DNA from: Lacticaseibacillus parakribbianus
GTDB taxonomy: Bacteria; Bacillota; Bacilli; Lactobacillales; Lactobacillaceae
Reading direction: 5' to 3'
NCBI RefSeq assembly: GCF_025490915.1
Contig: NZ_JANQBA010000008.1
Span: 55,162 to 119,161, forward strand
DNA: 64,000 nt
Each line of letters opens with the position of its first letter. Positions within the stretch are counted from its first letter, which is position 1. Made by a program: the position numbers and the translations under genes. The notes under the pieces were generated by a model. The model searched no databases. It saw nothing but the letters and a program-made list of their open reading frames with translations, and was not told the origin of the DNA. Below are positions 1 through 7,793 of the stretch, one piece after another.

Positions 1-1
1 T

Positions 2-139
2 CCCTTCGATCTGATCGACAAGGTCTCAAGCCCGGGTGGCACCACGGTGGCGGGGCTGCTGGCAATGGAGGCGGCCGGCTTCATGGGTGCGGTCGTGACC
101 GGGGTCGATGCCACTATCGCCAAGGATCAAGAAGACTAG
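2..139 (+). CDS. proC: Pyrroline-5-carboxylate reductase, C-terminal fragment
   Basis: Partial gene cut by the left edge; the last 45 residues and the TAG stop are present. The fragment contains VSSPGGTTVAGL, the ProC signature near the C-terminus that forms part of the dimeric active site, followed by the usual short helical tail. ProC reduces pyrroline-5-carboxylate to proline with NAD(P)H in the cytoplasm. The next gene starts 83 bases downstream with its own operator-like site, so the two are probably separate transcription units. The family call is firm although only the tail is visible. Confidence 0.85.
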   Translation, partial: PFDLIDKVSSPGGTTVAGLLAMEAAGFMGAVVTGVDATIAKDQED

Positions 140-169
140 CGAAAAATTGGCGTCAGGGGTTGCTTTTTC

Positions 170-179
170 GGTCTATACC
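170..179. promoter_or_regulatory. Candidate GntR/HutC-type operator
   Basis: The imperfect palindrome GGTCTATACC lies about 45 bases upstream of the GntR-family gene. HutC-subfamily regulators such as NagR bind sites built on GGT-N4-ACC cores, so this is a natural autoregulatory operator. Seen: the palindrome and its position. Inferred: binding by the adjacent regulator. Confidence 0.45.
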
Positions 180-222
180 AGTTAAGGTGATAGGGAAACG
201 GTAATTAGGAAGGACGACGACT

Positions 223-924
223 TTGGAATCTCCAATTTATATTCAAATTCACAACCAGATTCGACAGGAAATCGAGGCGGGTAAGTGGCAGATCGGCGAT
301 CGCATTCCCAGCGAGCGCGACCTGGCGCTGACCTTCAACGTCTCCCGCATGACGCTGCGCCAGGCGATTCAGACCCTGGTCGACGAAGGCATCCTCGAGC
401 GGCGCATCGGGGCCGGCACCTTCGTGGCCAACCAGAAGGTGCAAGAGAAAGTCAGCGGCGTGACCAGCTTCACCGACATCATGCTGGCCCAGGGCAAGAC
501 GCCGTCCAGCAAGACCATTTCCTACCACATCGCCAAGCCCTCGCTGTCCGAAAGCGAGAAGCTGCAGCTGGCCGAGGGGGCCCAGGTGCTGCGCATGGAG
601 CGGATTCGCTACGCCGATGCCGTGCCGATCAGCTTCGAGGTGGCCACCGTGCCTTACGAGCTGGTGAAGGACTTCTCCAAGGGCGAGGTGACCAAGTCCT
701 TCTACCACACGCTGGAGAAAAAAGGCGGCTACCACCTCGGCGGCGCGACCCAAACCGTCAGCGCCCAGGTCGCCTCTGAACGCATTGCCGACTTCCTGGA
801 CATCAAGCGCGGCTCCGCGATTTTGCGGCTGCGCCAGGTGTCGCTGCTGCAAGACGGCCGCCCCTTCGAGTACGTTCGCACCCAGTACGTCGGCGAACGC
901 TTCGAGTTCTACCTGGAACGCTAA
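223..924 (+). CDS. GntR family transcriptional regulator (HutC subfamily, UTRA domain)
   Basis: A 233-residue cytoplasmic DNA-binding regulator. Residues about 8-73 form the GntR winged helix (IPSERDLALTFNVSRMTLRQ), and residues about 90-230 form a UTRA effector domain as in sugar-phosphate-sensing HutC regulators. The TTG start is supported by AGGAAGGA about 10 bases upstream and by a normal GntR N-terminus. A GGT-N4-ACC palindrome upstream suggests autoregulation. No sugar utilisation gene is adjacent, so the effector is unknown. A strong terminator follows directly. Confidence 0.88.
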   Translation: MESPIYIQIHNQIRQEIEAGKWQIGDRIPSERDLALTFNVSRMTLRQAIQTLVDEGILERRIGAGTFVANQKVQEKVSGVTSFTDIMLAQGKTPSSKTISYHIAKPSLSESEKLQLAEGAQVLRMERIRYADAVPISFEVATVPYELVKDFSKGEVTKSFYHTLEKKGGYHLGGATQTVSAQVASERIADFLDIKRGSAILRLRQVSLLQDGRPFEYVRTQYVGERFEFYLER

Positions 925-933
925 CTCACAAAA

Positions 934-964
934 GCCCCGCGGCCGGTTCGGCCGCGGGGTTTTT
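934..964 (+). terminator. Rho-independent terminator after the GntR gene
   Basis: CCCCGCGGCC pairs with GGCCGCGGGG around a short loop and is followed by five T residues. The remaining ~140 bases up to the next promoter are GC-rich and hold no recognisable gene. Confidence 0.9.
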
Positions 965-1103
965 GGTTGCGCCGCGGTTCCAGAAAACGGCGGCGGGGGT
1001 CGACGGTTGCGCCGCTCGCTGGCCGCGTGGGGTGGCCGCTGCGGGACTGGTCCGGCCGCGCGGCGGCCCCGGGGGCCGGCGGCTCCGCCTGTCCTGACAC
1101 GGA

Positions 1104-1145
1104 TTCAGCAAATAACGCGCGTTCTTGCTGAAAGTCTGGTATAAT
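1104..1145 (+). promoter_or_regulatory. pncB promoter with overlapping palindrome
   Basis: An extended -10 element (TGG then TATAAT at 1140-1145) lies about 60 bases before the pncB start. Where a -35 box would be there is instead a 29-base near-palindrome: TTCAGCAA (1104-1111) and TTGCTGAA (1125-1132) flank a self-complementary AACGCGCGTT core. The position over the polymerase contact region suggests a repressor or activator site for NAD salvage; the regulator is not identified. Confidence 0.55.
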
Positions 1146-1203
1146 TCAACGTAATTGGTGAAATCATTCACGCAAAAAGGCACCGACAAAGGAGAATTTT
1201 GGC

Positions 1204-2664
1204 ATGACTTATGAAGACGACAGTTTGGTCCTTCATACAGACTTTTACGAGCTGAACATGATGTACACGTACTGGCAGCAGGGCATCGCGGAGAAGAACG
1301 CGGTGTTTGAAGTCTACTTCCGCGACTTGCCGTTCGGCAGCGGCTTTGCCGTGTTCGCCGGGCTGGAGCACGTGGTCGACTACCTCAACCAGCTGACCTT
1401 TACCAAGAGCGACCTGGCCTACCTGAAGGAAACCACGGACTACCCGCAGGCGTTCCTGGATTACCTGCGCGACTTCAAGTTCACCTGCAGCGTTCGCTCG
1501 GCGGTGGAAGGCGACTTGGTGTTCAACAACGAGCCGATTCTGCAGGTCGAGGGGCCGCTGGCTCAGGGCCAGCTGGTCGAAACCGCCGTGTTGAACATGA
1601 TCAACTACCAGACGCTGGTGGCGACCAAGGCGGCCCGCATCCGCGCCGTGGTCGGCAACGACCCGCTGATGGAGTTCGGGACCCGCCGCGCCCAGGAGAC
1701 CGAGGCGGCGATCTGGGGTACCCGGGCGGCCTTCATCGGCGGCTTCAACGCGACCTCTAACGTCCGGGCCGGCAAGCTGTTCGGCATTCCGATTTCCGGC
1801 ACCCACGCGCATGCGCTGGTGCAGGCCTACCGCGATGATTACACCGCCTTCAAGGCCTACGCCGAGGCCAACCGCGACGTCGTTTTCCTCGTGGACACCT
1901 ACGACACGCTGAAATCCGGGGTGCCGGCGGCGATCCGCGTGGCCAAGGAAATGGGCGACAAGATCAACTTCCAGGGCGTTCGCATCGACTCCGGTGACAT
2001 GGCCTACATCTCCAAGCGCGTTCGCCAGCAGCTCGACGAGGCCGGCTTCACCGAAACTAAGATTGTGGCCTCCAACGACTTGGACGAGCACACGATCCAA
2101 AACCTCAAGATGCAAGGCGCCAAGATTGACACCTGGGGCGTCGGCACCAAGGTGATCACCGCCTACGACCACCCGGCCTTGGGCGCGGTTTACAAGCTGG
2201 TCGCCATCGAAGACGAGAACGGTGCGATGGTCGACACCATCAAGCTGTCCAGCAACGCCGAGAAGGTCTCGACCCCGGGCAAAAAGCAGGTGTGGCGCAT
2301 CACGCGGCGCAGCAACGGCAAGTCCGAGGGGGATTATATTTCGCTGTTTGACGAGGACATCAAGGACTTAGACGAGCTGTACATGTTCCACCCCAGCTAC
2401 ACGTACATCAACAAGACCGTGACGGACTTCAATGCCCGGCCGGTGCTGCGAGACATTTTCGACCACGGCGAGCAGGTCTACGCGCTGCCGACGCTCGACG
2501 CGATTCGCGCGTTTTGCATGCAAAGCGTCGATTCGCTGTGGGACGAGTACACCCGCGTCTTGAACCCGCAGGAGTACCCGGTCGACTTGTCGCAGGCGCT
2601 TTGGGACAACAAGATGAACCTGATTAAGCACATTCGCACCAAGGTCGCCAAGGGCAAGCTGTAA
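1204..2664 (+). CDS. pncB: Nicotinate phosphoribosyltransferase
   Basis: A 486-residue cytoplasmic enzyme of NAD salvage that joins nicotinate to PRPP, with ATP hydrolysis, to give nicotinate mononucleotide. The length matches Gram-positive PncB. Family motifs are visible, including GTHAHALV, VRIDSGD and GVGTKVITA of the phosphoribosyl-binding barrel. The ATG lies about 7 bases after AAAGGAGAA. It is followed 57 bases later by nadE, giving two steps of the pyridine salvage route in one apparent operon. A short GC hairpin lies between them but without a convincing T-tract. Confidence 0.95.
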   Translation: MTYEDDSLVLHTDFYELNMMYTYWQQGIAEKNAVFEVYFRDLPFGSGFAVFAGLEHVVDYLNQLTFTKSDLAYLKETTDYPQAFLDYLRDFKFTCSVRSAVEGDLVFNNEPILQVEGPLAQGQLVETAVLNMINYQTLVATKAARIRAVVGNDPLMEFGTRRAQETEAAIWGTRAAFIGGFNATSNVRAGKLFGIPISGTHAHALVQAYRDDYTAFKAYAEANRDVVFLVDTYDTLKSGVPAAIRVAKEMGDKINFQGVRIDSGDMAYISKRVRQQLDEAGFTETKIVASNDLDEHTIQNLKMQGAKIDTWGVGTKVITAYDHPALGAVYKLVAIEDENGAMVDTIKLSSNAEKVSTPGKKQVWRITRRSNGKSEGDYISLFDEDIKDLDELYMFHPSYTYINKTVTDFNARPVLRDIFDHGEQVYALPTLDAIRAFCMQSVDSLWDEYTRVLNPQEYPVDLSQALWDNKMNLIKHIRTKVAKGKL

Positions 2665-2721
2665 AAACTGTGGTCTGCCTGCCGGGCAGGCCACTTTACG
2701 TTGACAAAAGGAGCCAAAACC

Positions 2722-3552
2722 ATGAACGAACAACAAGCAGAGATTATCCAGGCGCTGCACGTGGCGCCAACCATCGATGTGCAGGCTGAGATTCGCCGCA
2801 GCGTCGACTTTTTGAAGCGCTACTTGCGCCACTACCCGTTCTTGAAAACTTACGTGCTGGGCATTTCCGGCGGCCAGGATTCGACTTTGGCCGGGACCTT
2901 GACCCAAATGGCGGTCAGCGAGCTGCGCCAAGAAACCGGCGACGCCGACTACCGCTTTATCGCGGTGCGGCTGCCATACGGCGAGCAGGCCGATGAGGCG
3001 GATGCGATGGCGGCGATCGCCTTCATGAAGGCCGACGAAACCGCGCGGGTGAACATCAAGGACTCGGTCGACGCGATGGTCGCCGCGGTGGCGCAAAACG
3101 GCGTTACCGTGACCGACTTCAACAAGGGCAACATCAAGGCCCGGGCCCGGATGATCGCGCAATACGCGATCGCCGCGGCTCGCCACGGGGCGGTGATCGG
3201 CACCGACCACGCCGCCGAGGCTGTCACCGGGTTTTACACCAAGTTCGGCGACGGCGGGGCCGACCTGACGCCGCTGGCTCGCCTGGACAAGCGCCAAGGC
3301 GCGGCGATGCTCCAGGCGCTGGGGGCCCCGGCTCACTTGTACCAAAAGGCGCCGACCGCCGACCTTGAGGAGGACCGCCCGGCGCTGCCCGACGAGGTCG
3401 CCTTGGGGGTTTCGTACCGCGACATCGACGACTACCTCGAGGGCAAGCCGGTCGCCGACCAGGCCGCGGCCACCATCGAGTCCTGGTACCGCAAGTCTGC
3501 CCACAAGCGCCACCTGCCGATTACGGTGTTCGACGACTTCTGGGAAAAGTAG
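2722..3552 (+). CDS. nadE: NH3-dependent NAD+ synthetase
   Basis: A 276-residue enzyme, the usual length for ammonia-dependent NadE, converting deamido-NAD to NAD with ATP and ammonia. The PP-loop SGGQDS sits at residues 49-54, and the [19 protein letters not shown] segment forms the deamido-NAD/ATP site. The ATG at 2722 is preferred over the upstream TTG at 2701 because AAAGGAGCC lies between them at ideal spacing and the protein then begins like family members. It completes the salvage step begun by pncB. Confidence 0.95.
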   Translation: MNEQQAEIIQALHVAPTIDVQAEIRRSVDFLKRYLRHYPFLKTYVLGISGGQDSTLAGTLTQMAVSELRQETGDADYRFIAVRLPYGEQADEADAMAAIAFMKADETARVNIKDSVDAMVAAVAQNGVTVTDFNKGNIKARARMIAQYAIAAARHGAVIGTDHAAEAVTGFYTKFGDGGADLTPLARLDKRQGAAMLQALGAPAHLYQKAPTADLEEDRPALPDEVALGVSYRDIDDYLEGKPVADQAAATIESWYRKSAHKRHLPITVFDDFWEK

Positions 3553-3799
3553 GCGGCAACCGGTGGCTCGCCGCGTGAACCCGGGCCGCCGCGACTGCGG
3601 CTCGGATCGCCCTGGTGCCGCGGCCGGCTCGGCCGAATCGCCCCTGGCGTCAGCACCGGGCCTAATCGGGGCTTGTGGCGCGGCCAAGGTCGGCTCAGAC
3701 GCCTCGGGCGCCGCGGCCGGCGGCCTTGTGCTGGCGGCCATGCGGCGGGCGCTTTATTCGGTCTTGCGACCAAGTCCCTCCGAGTTTGTGCGAAGGCAC
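3553..3799. other. GC-rich intergenic spacer
   Basis: About 250 bases between nadE and the riboswitch promoter. Several open frames cross it on both strands, but none has a ribosome site or recognisable protein. I see no gene or clear signal in it. Confidence 0.6.
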
Positions 3800-3828
3800 T
3801 TGCCAGCTGGCGGTTGAGCCCGTATACT
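3800..3828 (+). promoter_or_regulatory. Promoter of the P-type ATPase transcript
   Basis: TTGCCA (3800-3805), a 17-base spacer and TATACT (3823-3828) form a near-consensus vegetative promoter. Initiation would fall around 3835, just before the riboswitch. Confidence 0.75.
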
Positions 3829-3837
3829 GATGATAGA

Positions 3838-3960
3838 CATAAGGGAGTAACGCGCGGCCTCGGCCGTGGCAGCGCCACCAGCTAGGCGAATATTCTGGCG
3901 CTGCCTTAATCTGTGAGACTTATGACCAGCCTGTTTGGGCGGCCATAAGTCTCTTTTTTT
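3838..3960 (+). promoter_or_regulatory. yybP-ykoY (Mn2+) riboswitch with intrinsic terminator
   Basis: The leader carries AGGGAGTAACGC, matching the conserved GGGGAGUAGC loop of yybP-ykoY RNAs, and a perfect distal helix GGCAGCGCCA (3868-3877) with TGGCGCTGCC (3896-3905). Outer helix P1 pairs CATAAG (3838-3843) with CTTATG (3919-3924). That same 3' strand is needed by the terminator GAGACTTATG (3915-3924) with CATAAGTCTC (3944-3953), followed by seven T. Metal binding should therefore favour P1 and read-through, an ON switch. In Lactococcus this class senses Mn2+ upstream of the P-type ATPase yoaB. Assignment rests on the motif, architecture and gene context. Confidence 0.85.
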
Positions 3961-3999
3961 CAGACGCGAGCCCCTGTCCTACGACGAGGAGGAATTCAA

Positions 4000-6657
4000 T
4001 TGACGCAACGACCTGTTTACGCCCAGACCCCAGAAGAGGTGCTGGCGGCCACCGCCACCGACGCGACCCGCGGCCTGAGTCCCCAAGACGCCGCCAAGCG
4101 CCTGGCCGACAACGGCCCCAATGCCTTGGCCAAGGGAGAGAAAAAGACCCTGCTGCAGCGCTTTTTGGCGCAGTTCAAGGACTTCATGATCATTGTGCTG
4201 CTGGTCGCCGCCTTGGTGGCCGGCGTGGTGGTTCACGAATGGGCCGACGCCGGCATCATCTTGGCCGTGGTGCTGCTCAACGCGGTGTTCGGTGTTTTCC
4301 AGGAAAGCAAGGCCGAAGAGGCAATCGACGCGCTGGCGCAGATGGCCACGCCCAACGCCCATGTGCGGCGGGGCGGGGCGGTTGAAACCGTGCCGAGCCC
4401 GGATCTGGTGGTCGGCGACATCGTGCTGCTCGAGGCCGGTGACGTGGTGCCGGCCGACTTGCGATTGCTCGAATCCGCCAACCTGAAGGCCGAGGAATCC
4501 GCCTTGACCGGCGAATCGGTACCGGTGGAAAAAACCACCGCGGCGCTTGACGGCGGCGAGGTCGGCATCGGCGACCGCACCAACATGGTCTTCATGAACG
4601 CCAACATCACTTACGGCCGCGGGGTCGGGGTGGTGGTCGCGACGGGGATGCAAACCGAGGTCGGCCGCATCGCCGGCATGATCAACGCGGCGGAGGAGAC
4701 GACGACGCCGCTGCAGGAGAACCTCAAGCAGCTGGGCAAGTCGCTGACGCTGATGATCTTGGTGATCGCGGCGATCGTCTTTGCCGTCGGCCTGTGGCGT
4801 CAGGCGGCCAGCCTGCCCGAGATGTTTTTGACCGCGATTTCGCTGGCCGTCGCCGCGATTCCTGAGGGGCTGCCGGCCATCGTCACCATCATCTTGGCCC
4901 TTGGCACGCAGAAAATGGCCAAGCGCAACGCCTTGGTGCGCAAGCTGCCGGCGGTTGAGACGCTGGGCTCCACGGACATCATCGCCTCGGACAAAACCGG
5001 GACCCTGACGCAAAACAAGATGACCGTCGAAAAGGTCTACTACGACGGCGCCTTGCACGATGCGGCTGCGGGCATCGCCGGCGGCAACTTGATGATGACC
5101 ATCATGAATTTTGCCAACGATACCAAGATTCAAGAGGACGGCGAGATGCTCGGTGACCCGACCGAAACCGCACTGGTCGCCTATGGCAAGACCCAAGGCT
5201 TCGACCTGGCGGCGCAGCTGACCGCCGCGCCGCGGGTGGCCGAGGTGCCGTTCGACTCCGAGCGCAAGCTGATGACCACCATTCACCGGCTTGAAGACGG
5301 CCGCTTCCTGATTGCGACCAAGGGGGCTCCGGATCAGCTGCTCAAGCGGGTCTCGCAGCTGGCCACCGGTGATGTGACGGCGCCGCTGACGGACGCCGAC
5401 CGCGCCACGATTCTCGCGGCCAACACCGGCATGGCCAAGCAGGCGCTGCGCGTGTTGATGATGGCCTACAAGGTGATCGACACGCTGCCGACCACCATCG
5501 ACTCTGCGAGCGTCGAAACCGACCTGATTTTCGCCGGTTTGGTCGGCATGATCGACCCGGAGCGGCCGGAAGCCGCCAAGGCGGTGGCTGAGGCCAAGGC
5601 CGCCGGCATTCGGCCGATGATGATCACCGGTGACCACCAAGACACCGCCGAGGCGATCGCGGTGCGGCTGGGCATCATCGACGCGGGTGACGACGCCGCC
5701 GTGATCACCGGCGCCGAGCTTGACGCGCAGTCCGATGAGGAATTCGCCAAGAACGTTACCAAGTACAGCGTGTACGCCCGCGTGGCGCCGGAGCACAAGG
5801 TTCGCATCGTCAACGCCTGGCAAAAGCGCGGCAAGGTCGTCGCGATGACCGGCGACGGCGTCAACGACGCGCCGGCGCTCAAGGCCGCCGATATCGGCAT
5901 CGGCATGGGCATCACCGGCACGGAGGTCTCCAAGGGGGCGTCCGACATGGTGCTGGCCGACGACAACTTCTCGACCATCGTGATCGCGGTGGAAGAGGGC
6001 CGCAAGGTGTTCTCCAACATTCAAAAAAGCATTCAGTACCTGCTGTCGGCCAACCTGGGCGAGGTCTTGACCCTGTTCATGATGACCATGCTGGGCTGGG
6101 ACCTGCTGGCACCGGTGCATATCCTGTGGATCAACTTGGTCACCGACACGTTCCCGGCCATCGCGCTGGGCGTCGAGCCGACGGAACCGGGCATCATGAA
6201 GCAAAAGCCGCGCGGCCGCAAGTCCAACTTCTTCTCCGGCGGCGTCGGCCAGGCGGTGGTCTGGCAGGGGCTGCTCGAAGGGGCGCTGACGCTTGGCGTC
6301 TACTTCATCGGCATCACCTGGCCGGTGCATAGCGGCAACGCCGCGATCCACGCCGATGCCTTGACCATGGCCTACGCGACGCTGGGTTTGATCCAGCTGT
6401 TCCATGCGTTCAACGTCAAGTCGATCCACCAAAGCCTGTTCACCGTCGGGGCCTTTCGCAACAAGGCCTTCAACTGGGCGATTCTCGCCTCGTTCCTGTT
6501 GCTTGCCGTGACCATCCTCGTGCCGGGCTTCAACGGCCTGTTCCACGTGACCAGCCTCGACTGGCACCAGTGGGCGACCGTGCTCGGCGCCGGCGTGGCG
6601 ATCATCGTGATTGTCGAGCTGGTGAAATTGGCTTTACGTCTGCGCAAAAACAAGTAA
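4000..6657 (+). CDS. P-type cation-transporting ATPase (P2-type, probable Mn2+/Ca2+ exporter)
   Basis: An 885-residue membrane pump. The N-terminal cation ATPase domain is followed by TGES (170-173, actuator), PEGLPA (288-293, ion-binding M4 of SERCA-like pumps), the phosphorylated Asp in DKTGTLT (331-337), the nucleotide domain, TGDGVNDAPAL and a C-terminal membrane bundle. The TTG start is set by GAGGAGGAATT. SERCA-like pumps in Lactobacillales are usually annotated as Ca2+ ATPases, but the upstream yybP-ykoY riboswitch argues for export of excess Mn2+, as shown for YoaB. The substrate is therefore inferred from regulation. Confidence 0.9.
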   Translation: MTQRPVYAQTPEEVLAATATDATRGLSPQDAAKRLADNGPNALAKGEKKTLLQRFLAQFKDFMIIVLLVAALVAGVVVHEWADAGIILAVVLLNAVFGVFQESKAEEAIDALAQMATPNAHVRRGGAVETVPSPDLVVGDIVLLEAGDVVPADLRLLESANLKAEESALTGESVPVEKTTAALDGGEVGIGDRTNMVFMNANITYGRGVGVVVATGMQTEVGRIAGMINAAEETTTPLQENLKQLGKSLTLMILVIAAIVFAVGLWRQAASLPEMFLTAISLAVAAIPEGLPAIVTIILALGTQKMAKRNALVRKLPAVETLGSTDIIASDKTGTLTQNKMTVEKVYYDGALHDAAAGIAGGNLMMTIMNFANDTKIQEDGEMLGDPTETALVAYGKTQGFDLAAQLTAAPRVAEVPFDSERKLMTTIHRLEDGRFLIATKGAPDQLLKRVSQLATGDVTAPLTDADRATILAANTGMAKQALRVLMMAYKVIDTLPTTIDSASVETDLIFAGLVGMIDPERPEAAKAVAEAKAAGIRPMMITGDHQDTAEAIAVRLGIIDAGDDAAVITGAELDAQSDEEFAKNVTKYSVYARVAPEHKVRIVNAWQKRGKVVAMTGDGVNDAPALKAADIGIGMGITGTEVSKGASDMVLADDNFSTIVIAVEEGRKVFSNIQKSIQYLLSANLGEVLTLFMMTMLGWDLLAPVHILWINLVTDTFPAIALGVEPTEPGIMKQKPRGRKSNFFSGGVGQAVVWQGLLEGALTLGVYFIGITWPVHSGNAAIHADALTMAYATLGLIQLFHAFNVKSIHQSLFTVGAFRNKAFNWAILASFLLLAVTILVPGFNGLFHVTSLDWHQWATVLGAGVAIIVIVELVKLALRLRKNK

Positions 6658-6671
6658 ACTAGAACTAGCCT

Positions 6672-6696
6672 GCCTCGCGGTTTGCCGCGGGGCTTT
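6672..6696 (+). terminator. Terminator after the P-type ATPase
   Basis: GCCTCGCGG pairs with CCGCGGGGC (one G-U pair) around TTTG, then TTTATTATT. The next gene starts 20 bases later, so some read-through is likely. Confidence 0.7.
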
Positions 6697-6713
6697 ATTA
6701 TTGGGAGGTCAAC

Positions 6714-7151
6714 ATGAACAAGAATCAAGTGAAAATGGTCCGCTACGGGCAGCTGGTCAACAAGGTGATTGAAGACACCGAGGCCGTTCAGGAGACGATG
6801 AGCCCGAAGTTCCAGGCCCTCAAGGACGCGATCGTCGCCGGCACCGTGGCCGACGTGGCCGAGTCCGATTATGCCGCTACGCTGCAAAGCTTCACCGCAG
6901 GCACCGCCAAGTACCAGGGCTTTTTGGCCCAGCTGCAGGGCGTCGCCGCCCCTGCGCGGCTGATGGGTAACCACAAGCTGCTTTGCGGCGCCTACGCCGA
7001 GTTCGTCGCCGGCTGTGAGGCGATGGTCGCCGCGCTGCACAACGCGCCGGCGCAGCTGGACGAGGCCGCCTTCAGCGCCGCCGAGGCCGACCAAGACGTC
7101 GCCACCGACAAGCTGATGAAGTACCTGCAAAAAATTTCGGCCTTGATCTGA
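6714..7151 (+). CDS. Conserved-looking hypothetical helical protein
   Basis: A 145-residue soluble protein with no recognised domain. It has no signal peptide or membrane segment and appears mostly alpha-helical and acidic, with a central Gly/Pro-rich turn (VAAPARLMGNHKLL) followed by an alanine-rich helix. Start ATG is backed by GGGAGG six bases upstream. It lies directly downstream of the cation ATPase terminator and could be co-transcribed by read-through. Codon use matches its neighbours, so I take it as a real gene of unknown role. Confidence 0.7.
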   Translation: MNKNQVKMVRYGQLVNKVIEDTEAVQETMSPKFQALKDAIVAGTVADVAESDYAATLQSFTAGTAKYQGFLAQLQGVAAPARLMGNHKLLCGAYAEFVAGCEAMVAALHNAPAQLDEAAFSAAEADQDVATDKLMKYLQKISALI

Positions 7152-7202
7152 GCCAGGCGCCAAAGTCGGCAGTGGCGTGGCCCAATCGCCGAGTCACATT
7201 GC

Positions 7203-7231
7203 TTGACGGCACATTGGTCTGGTGTTAGGCT
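7203..7231 (+). promoter_or_regulatory. Promoter of candidate noncoding RNA copy 1
   Basis: TTGACG (7203-7208), a 17-base spacer and TAGGCT (7226-7231), with a TG extension before the -10. The same TTGACGGC -35 block and 17-base spacing occur at the second copy near 40.8 kb. Confidence 0.65.
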
Positions 7232-7238
7232 ATCCGCG

Positions 7239-7633
7239 AATGATTATTCTTGCACGGGGAGGCAGCATAAGGCCACAGCTGCTTTGTTATCCACCGCGCG
7301 GGGCACATCCTGCGGCTCGCACCGCAGCCCCCACCCATGCCAAGCCGCAGTGTATTGCCACACGGCTTTGAGCTCGAGAGTTTTAGTGCAACCCCGGAAT
7401 CAAGCGAGGGGAAACCAGGGACCCGGATTCGCACCACCCCACCGGCTGCAGGCCGGCCACCGCCACTCCCAAGCGAGTTAGCCGCGCGGTGACCGGAACC
7501 AGTGGGTGCAACGGCACCACCACGGTCAGCAGAAGCCAGGAACGTAATCAAATCAGGCCAAGGCCACCGGATTCACCGCGTCCGGTGGCTTCGGCGCGGT
7601 CGTCGCAACGCGTCGGGTTGCGGCGGCTTTTTT
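7239..7633 (+). ncRNA. Candidate structured noncoding RNA, copy 1 (unidentified family)
   Basis: About 395 bases with no credible ORF, bounded by a promoter and a terminator (GTCGTCGCAAC with GTTGCGGCGGC, then six T, ending at 7633). Blocks shared with a second locus at 40.3-40.8 kb on the minus strand are: ATGATTATTCT eight bases after the -10; GGGAGGC at the same offset; CRCCCATRCC followed by a hairpin of AAGCC and GGCTT; a late AATCA that could pair with the 5' TGATT; and a 3' helix GCCACCG/CGGTGGC followed by TTCGGCGCG. It lacks the hallmarks I know of RNase P, tmRNA, SRP and 6S RNA. Family and function are unknown. Confidence 0.6.
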
Positions 7634-7683
7634 CGTGCCGCGGGGCGAGACGGCGCCGGCCCGAAGTTTTTCGGCCGCTGGGG

Positions 7684-7712
7684 TTGACAACGCTTGCGCC
7701 AGGCCTTATCGT
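7684..7712 (+). promoter_or_regulatory. Promoter of the ABC transporter attenuator transcript
   Basis: A consensus TTGACA (7684-7689), a 17-base spacer and TATCGT (7707-7712). Initiation near 7719 places the leader peptide start about 27 bases into the transcript. Confidence 0.75.
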
Positions 7713-7745
7713 TAGACACAAGAAATCAACGAGGAGGAAGCAGAC

Positions 7746-7793
7746 ATGACTCAATTATCTACTGTCATCAAGAGCTGGCAAAGCCAACAGTAG
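7746..7793 (+). CDS. Leader peptide of transcription attenuator
   Basis: A 15-residue ORF, MTQLSTVIKSWQSQQ, too short for the ORF track. It has the very strong ribosome site GAGGAGG about 8 bases before its ATG. A single Trp codon (TGG, 7776-7778) lies five codons before the TAG. The stop codon abuts the first of a chain of alternating hairpins, the hallmark of ribosome-mediated attenuation. Because the transporter downstream is of the TrpXYZ type, stalling at Trp is the likely sensed event. An antibiotic-sensing leader is the main alternative. Confidence 0.7.
   Translation: MTQLSTVIKSWQSQQ

Noticed and set aside
2679-2693. Hairpin GCCTGC/GCAGGC between pncB and nadE as a terminator
   Set aside because: No T-tract and it would separate two genes of one pathway; at most an mRNA-stability element.
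3979-6567. 862-residue minus-strand ORF opposite the P-type ATPase
   Set aside because: It mirrors the ATPase gene exactly, is full of His/Arg/Gln/Gly low-complexity stretches and has no ribosome site; a shadow of GC-rich third positions.
7203-7481. ORF of 92 residues over noncoding RNA copy 1
   Set aside because: Lacks a ribosome site, has unnatural composition and overlaps the promoter and 5' module.
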